NCBI GenBank assembly: GCA_002292025.1
Contig: DBBC01000096.1
Location: 12,857-30,724, forward strand
Reading direction: 5' to 3'
Source of the DNA: Firmicutes bacterium UBA994
GTDB lineage: Bacteria > Bacillota > UBA994
DNA length: 17,868 nt
The notes beneath the pieces are model-generated. The model was not told where the DNA came from. It did not search any database and saw nothing but the letters and a program-made list of their open reading frames with translations. The position numbers and the translations under genes are program-made. This document shows, in pieces, positions 14,930 through 17,868 of the stretch (position 1 is the first letter of the stretch; every line of letters starts with the position of its first letter).

Positions 14930-15549
14930 GAAACTAGGCGCAAACGTTCTTCGCGGTATTTTCCGGCCCTGCCGTCAACTCTTCTAGTATGGAGGGCACT
15001 CGACTATCCCTGTGCCAACGGCTCCATCCAACCCTTCTTCAAACCGCAGAACTCCTAGAGAAACACGGAGAGATTCATTTGGGCGCGGATGTGCGAAAGC
15101 TTCTTTCAGAAATCAGCCGCCCTACCTTAGCTAGGATGCTTCGCAAGTCAAGTTCGACCAAGCAGCTGTGCATGTCCACACCGCGAAAGAAAATACATCT
15201 GCAATCCTAGGTTCCCATTGAGCGATATGACTCGGGTGAAATGCGCCCAGATGCCCTAGAGGCTGACCTCGTTGAGCATAACGGAGGCGCCTCCCTTTAG
15301 TCACAGGTTATAGCAGGAGAAGAAGCGTACTTGGGCGAGGTCAGTTGGGTGTGCACCGCGAGTTAAAGAAGCTACTAATGAGCTGGCCATATCCGATATG
15401 GACAATACATACCGATAACGGTTCCGAGTTTCTGAACGACCATCTCATAAAGTATTGTCAAGCCAATAATCTCAAGTTTACTCGCAGTAAGCCATACAAG
15501 AAAACGATAACCCGCATGTTGAGCAAAAAACTTCCAGCATGTGCGATGT
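14930..15549 (+). pseudogene. Decayed rve/DDE-family transposase (IS remnant)
   Basis: Fragments in several frames line up in order with one transposase of the 'integrase catalytic region' type. Frame 2 gives LLVWRALDYPC (up to about 15020). Frame 1 then gives QRLHPTLLQTAELLEKHGEI and LLSEISRPTLARMLRK, an in-frame TAG (15208-15210), VPIERYDSGEMRPDALEADL with the first catalytic Asp, and a second TAG (15298-15300). After an apparent deletion, frame 3 resumes with WTIHTDNGSEFLNDHLIKYC (second Asp), KFTRSKPYKK. A further shift near 15500 recovers NDNPHVEQK, which carries the catalytic Glu region. The N-terminal HTH part and the C-terminus are missing. At least two frameshifts, two stops and an internal deletion make it non-functional. 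No terminal inverted repeats were found. It ends against the MFS gene. Confidence 0.85.
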
Positions 15550-16698
15550 TTAGCAGGCTCTCACGCGGTGGCCCATAAGCATGGCTCCGCCCAGCACGAC
15601 AGACAGTGCCACCGCTAACGCAAAAGGCGCATGGACCGACTCTGTATACAGCCACCCTGCGGTGTAGGGTGCGACAGCGGTCGCCAACCCTGTGGTAAGG
15701 TTGTACATGGCAAAGCTCATGCCCAGCGTAGTTTCATCCACAGCACCGCTGATTAAGGCTGTCATCAAGGACATCATCACGCCTGTCCCCCCACGCAAGA
15801 AAAACACTAAAGCCAGCACAGGCAGGGACGGGTGCAGGAGCTGCACCATATAAGTGGCGGCAAATACAATCAGGCACCCACCCAATACACGCCAAGTGCC
15901 AATCTTATCCGCTAGTCGTCCCAGCAAGGGAGCAAGCAGTGCCCCGCCAACCGCCGCAACGGAACCGAGTAGCCCGATGCTCAATAGGCTCAGCCTTGCC
16001 ACATCCTGCAGATAAGGGGTATTGAAATGAAAAGGCAAGAACATAATGTACCAAACAAATACGAATACGAGGACAAGCAGCCAGAAACGCCTAGGATACA
16101 TGCGGGGGTCAAGCCGTAGCGGCGCCCTTGCAGTGCCCTCCGTGGGAGGATTTGACGATAATCTGAGCAGAATACATGTTGCCAAAAAATAAAACAACAG
16201 GCTTGCCGCGAAAGTTGCGCGCATCGACCATTGTTCTGCCAAAAATCCACCTAGGGTAGGGGCAAAGATCATGCCCACCGAGAAAGCAGAATGCACTGTG
16301 GCAAATACGAAACTGCGCTCACTAGGTAGACTGCGCGAGGTCATGTAGGACTGCATGGCGTTAGTGCTGAACATCGAGAAGTTGATCAAAAAGTACCCCG
16401 GAATCAACCACATCCAATGCGGGGCAAGGACAAAAATTATAGGCGCAGGGATACACATCCCCCAGCCAATTAGCATCAGGCGCCTGCGTTCGTAACGGTC
16501 GGTCCATATTCCGCCCGGCAAGGCGGCCAGAGCGCCTATCCCCATGGCAATGGCGCCAAGCAGGCCGAGTTCTACGGCACTTGCTCCCAGCTCACGAATG
16601 TAGGCGGGCATAATAACACTGTAAAGGCCGGTGCCCACAGCAAAAAACAAGAGCGAGAAGTAGATGATGACTAGGTCTTTCGGCAATTTAAACGGCAT
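15550..16698 (-). CDS. MFS transporter
   Basis: 382-residue permease of the major facilitator superfamily, with about 12 hydrophobic segments and a polar mid-loop (around SSNPPTEGTARAPLRLDPRM) dividing two six-helix halves. The family's motif A appears in the loop 2-3 as GGIWTDRYERRRLML, and a weaker copy, GRLADKIGTWRVLGG, in the second half. The length suits a proton-driven drug or metabolite exporter; the substrate cannot be read from sequence. AGGAGG directly abuts an ATG at 16702-16704, too close for use, while the next in-frame ATG (16696-16698) is 6 nt from it, so I start there. It follows the tRNA-Val terminator and runs convergent to the transposase relic. No clear promoter was found. 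Confidence 0.88.
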   Translation of the reverse strand: MPFKLPKDLVIIYFSLLFFAVGTGLYSVIMPAYIRELGASAVELGLLGAIAMGIGALAALPGGIWTDRYERRRLMLIGWGMCIPAPIIFVLAPHWMWLIPGYFLINFSMFSTNAMQSYMTSRSLPSERSFVFATVHSAFSVGMIFAPTLGGFLAEQWSMRATFAASLLFYFLATCILLRLSSNPPTEGTARAPLRLDPRMYPRRFWLLVLVFVFVWYIMFLPFHFNTPYLQDVARLSLLSIGLLGSVAAVGGALLAPLLGRLADKIGTWRVLGGCLIVFAATYMVQLLHPSLPVLALVFFLRGGTGVMMSLMTALISGAVDETTLGMSFAMYNLTTGLATAVAPYTAGWLYTESVHAPFALAVALSVVLGGAMLMGHRVRAC

Positions 16699-16770
16699 GT
16701 GCATCCTCCTATCCCGCTGCTGTATGCTACCGCGCCGCTAAACACCACATAATTTCGGTGTGGGGTATTC

Positions 16771-16802
16771 GACTAAAACGCCAAGGGCACAAAACCCTTG
16801 GC
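16771..16802 (-). terminator. Intrinsic terminator after tRNA-Val
   Basis: Eight-bp perfect stem GCCAAGGG / CCCTTGGC (16780-16802) with a 7-nt loop, followed on the minus strand by GTTTTAG. It lies 14 bp past the tRNA 3' end. Confidence 0.85.
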
Positions 16803-16816
16803 ATTCCAAGTTCTTA

Positions 16817-16893
16817 TGGTGGGAGCAACAGGGCTCGAACCTGTGGCCTCTACCGTGTCAAGGTAGCGCTCATCCCAACTGAGCTATGCCCCC
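16817..16893 (-). tRNA. tRNA-Val (GAC)
   Basis: 77-nt cloverleaf on the minus strand. The acceptor GGGGGCA pairs with TGCTCCC (one G-U), the D arm is GCTC...GAGC, the anticodon stem CTACC/GGTAG encloses TTGACAC (anticodon GAC, valine), and the T arm ACAGG-TTCGAGC-CCTGT is followed by the encoded ACCA. It is single, with its own promoter and terminator. Confidence 0.96.
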
Positions 16894-16963
16894 CTAAGCG
16901 ACTTTCATTGCATGTATTTGCGTAACTACGCCATCCCCTACGGGAAGGAAGCGCGGCAAATTC
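16894..16963 (-). other. 5' leader of tRNA-Val
   Basis: About 65 nt between the predicted transcription start and the mature tRNA, presumably removed by RNase P. No further tRNA or gene is seen in it. Confidence 0.6.
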
Positions 16964-16992
16964 ATTATACAGGTGCTGCTAGAAAGTGTCAA
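16964..16992 (-). promoter_or_regulatory. Consensus promoter for tRNA-Val
   Basis: Minus strand TTGACA (16987-16992), 17-bp spacer, TATAAT (16964-16969). Both hexamers and the spacing are the sigma-A optimum. Confidence 0.93.
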
Positions 16993-17117
16993 CCGCACGC
17001 AAAACCACACTCTTTGGCTCAAGGACGCGACCAGCGCAGCTTCCGGAAGATAGCCAAGGCCTTGACCGAGACAGTTTTCACATCGCAAAGACTGACTCTG
17101 TCATTTCTTCTAGTCAA

Positions 17118-17789
17118 TTATCGACGATTTGGAATCTGGGGAATCAACCAAGCGAGAAAGGCAGCTGGGTTTCTGGACTGTATCATAATCTTGCCCGGGC
17201 CCGTTAACTCGCAGACAAATCCTTCGCCGCTGAATACCGTTGACTTCAATCCCCCGACATTCTTCACATTGTATCCAACACCTTCAGCGAATGCCACCAT
17301 ATGCCCGGTATCAACAATATAATTCTGCCCAACTTGCAGATCAATCTCATGAATGGCCCCGTAGCTTGATAAAAATACCATGCCACTGCCGCTTATCTTA
17401 AGAAGAAACAAGCCCTCCCTTGAAAAGAAGGTTTTAGCCCCGCCCCATTTGGTATCGACTTGGACCTTCGGTGAAGAAGCAATATATGCTCCTGATTGGG
17501 CGTACACAGTTTGGTTTTTCAACTCTAATGCGCAAATATCACCCGACAGTGAAGGCGCAAAGAGCACCTCGCCTGACTTCGCCGCCTTAAATGTGTTCAC
17601 AAAGAAACTTTCGCCGCCTAACACACTCCTCGTTACAGCGCCGAACAAACCCCCTCGCGTACCGGTTTCTATTTCGATACCATCTGACATACTTACCATT
17701 GCGCCTGCCTCAGCAGAAATTGTCTCTCCCTGCGCCAGCTCTATCTTCAGTAAAGAATAGGCTGGGCGATATAATATTTTGTGCTCCAT
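17118..17789 (-). CDS. AIM24/TIGR00266-family protein
   Basis: 223-residue soluble all-beta protein of the AIM24 (TIGR00266) family. Visible marks are ISAEAGAMVSMSDGIEIET near the N-terminus, the glycine-rich GLFGAVTRSVLGGESFFVN, LFLLKISGSGMVFLSSYGAI and the closing VCELTGPGKIMIQSRNP. The fold in characterised members is a trimeric beta-prism-like barrel. The bacterial function is not known; the yeast homologue is mitochondrial. No signal peptide or membrane helix is present. The start is the ATG at 17787-17789 with AAGGAGG 8 nt upstream; the open frame extends 16 codons further without support. The 79 bp upstream to the window edge show no clear promoter. No terminator hairpin is obvious between its stop and the tRNA promoter. 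Confidence 0.9.
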   Translation of the reverse strand: MEHKILYRPAYSLLKIELAQGETISAEAGAMVSMSDGIEIETGTRGGLFGAVTRSVLGGESFFVNTFKAAKSGEVLFAPSLSGDICALELKNQTVYAQSGAYIASSPKVQVDTKWGGAKTFFSREGLFLLKISGSGMVFLSSYGAIHEIDLQVGQNYIVDTGHMVAFAEGVGYNVKNVGGLKSTVFSGEGFVCELTGPGKIMIQSRNPAAFLAWLIPQIPNRR

Positions 17790-17868
17790 TGGGACTTCCT
17801 CCTTACAATTAATTACAATACGATAGACCCGGCCCACTTAGCGGCGACACGCTTCTAAATATCATTAT

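Noticed and set aside
16741..16770. Hairpin ACACC / GGTGT upstream of the MFS gene as an operator
   Set aside because: The stem is only five base pairs and there is no clear promoter beside it; likely chance.
17024..17117. Terminator after the AIM24-type gene
   Set aside because: Only an imperfect stem (TGAC.GAG...CTC.GTCA) and a short palindrome (AAGGCCTT) are present, with no T tract, so no terminator was called.
1..17868. CRISPR array, prophage, toxin-antitoxin or defence island
   Set aside because: No direct-repeat array, integrase with attachment sites, phage structural genes or small paired ORFs with ribosome binding sites were found.

Overview
The window looks like a chromosomal segment of a low-to-mid GC Gram-positive bacterium, most likely a Clostridia-like member of the Bacillota. 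The reasons are the T-box leader before thrS, strong AGGAGG-type ribosome binding sites, the order thrS / infC-rpmI-rplT / RNA methyltransferase / pheS-pheT-zapA-cvpA, and the four-cysteine insert in PheS. Species cannot be named from the sequence. All intact genes are on the minus strand; the only plus-strand gene is a decayed transposase.

Layout, read along the minus strand (right to left). (1) 17868-16700: an AIM24/TIGR00266-type protein, then a single tRNA-Val(GAC) with a consensus promoter and an intrinsic terminator. (2) 16698-15550: an MFS exporter-like permease. (3) 15549-14595: gene-poor DNA with a plus-strand rve/DDE transposase relic and a perfect 11-bp inverted repeat upstream of the next gene. 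(4) 14594-11322: a 1090-residue protein joining an N-terminal GNAT acetyltransferase to about 900 residues of apparent beta-sandwich domains. This is the least explained gene here. (5) 11259-8721: a textbook T-box leader (ACC specifier), thrS, and a small MTH1187-type thiamine-binding protein. (6) 8695-4435: consensus promoter, L20-type attenuated leader, infC (apparent ATT start), rpmI, rplT, then a KtrB/TrkH and KtrA/TrkA potassium uptake pair and a SpoU/TrmH-type RNA methyltransferase, tightly packed. (7) 4444-40: a leader that looks like a damaged T-box with a terminator, a ~98-bp inverted-repeat element, then pheS, pheT, zapA and cvpA.

The theme is translation: two aminoacyl-tRNA synthetases, IF3, two ribosomal proteins, an RNA methylase and a tRNA. 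Three RNA leaders can attenuate transcription in response to uncharged tRNA or free ribosomal protein. Potassium uptake, cell division (ZapA) and a membrane protein (CvpA) appear to be carried along in the same operons.

Points most worth a second look: PheT lacks the usual N-terminal tRNA-binding OB domain; the pheS leader seems to have lost the tRNA-acceptor-binding core of its T-box and carries an inserted inverted repeat; infC appears to start at ATT; and the GNAT/beta-sandwich fusion has no function I can assign. No CRISPR array, prophage or defence system was seen.
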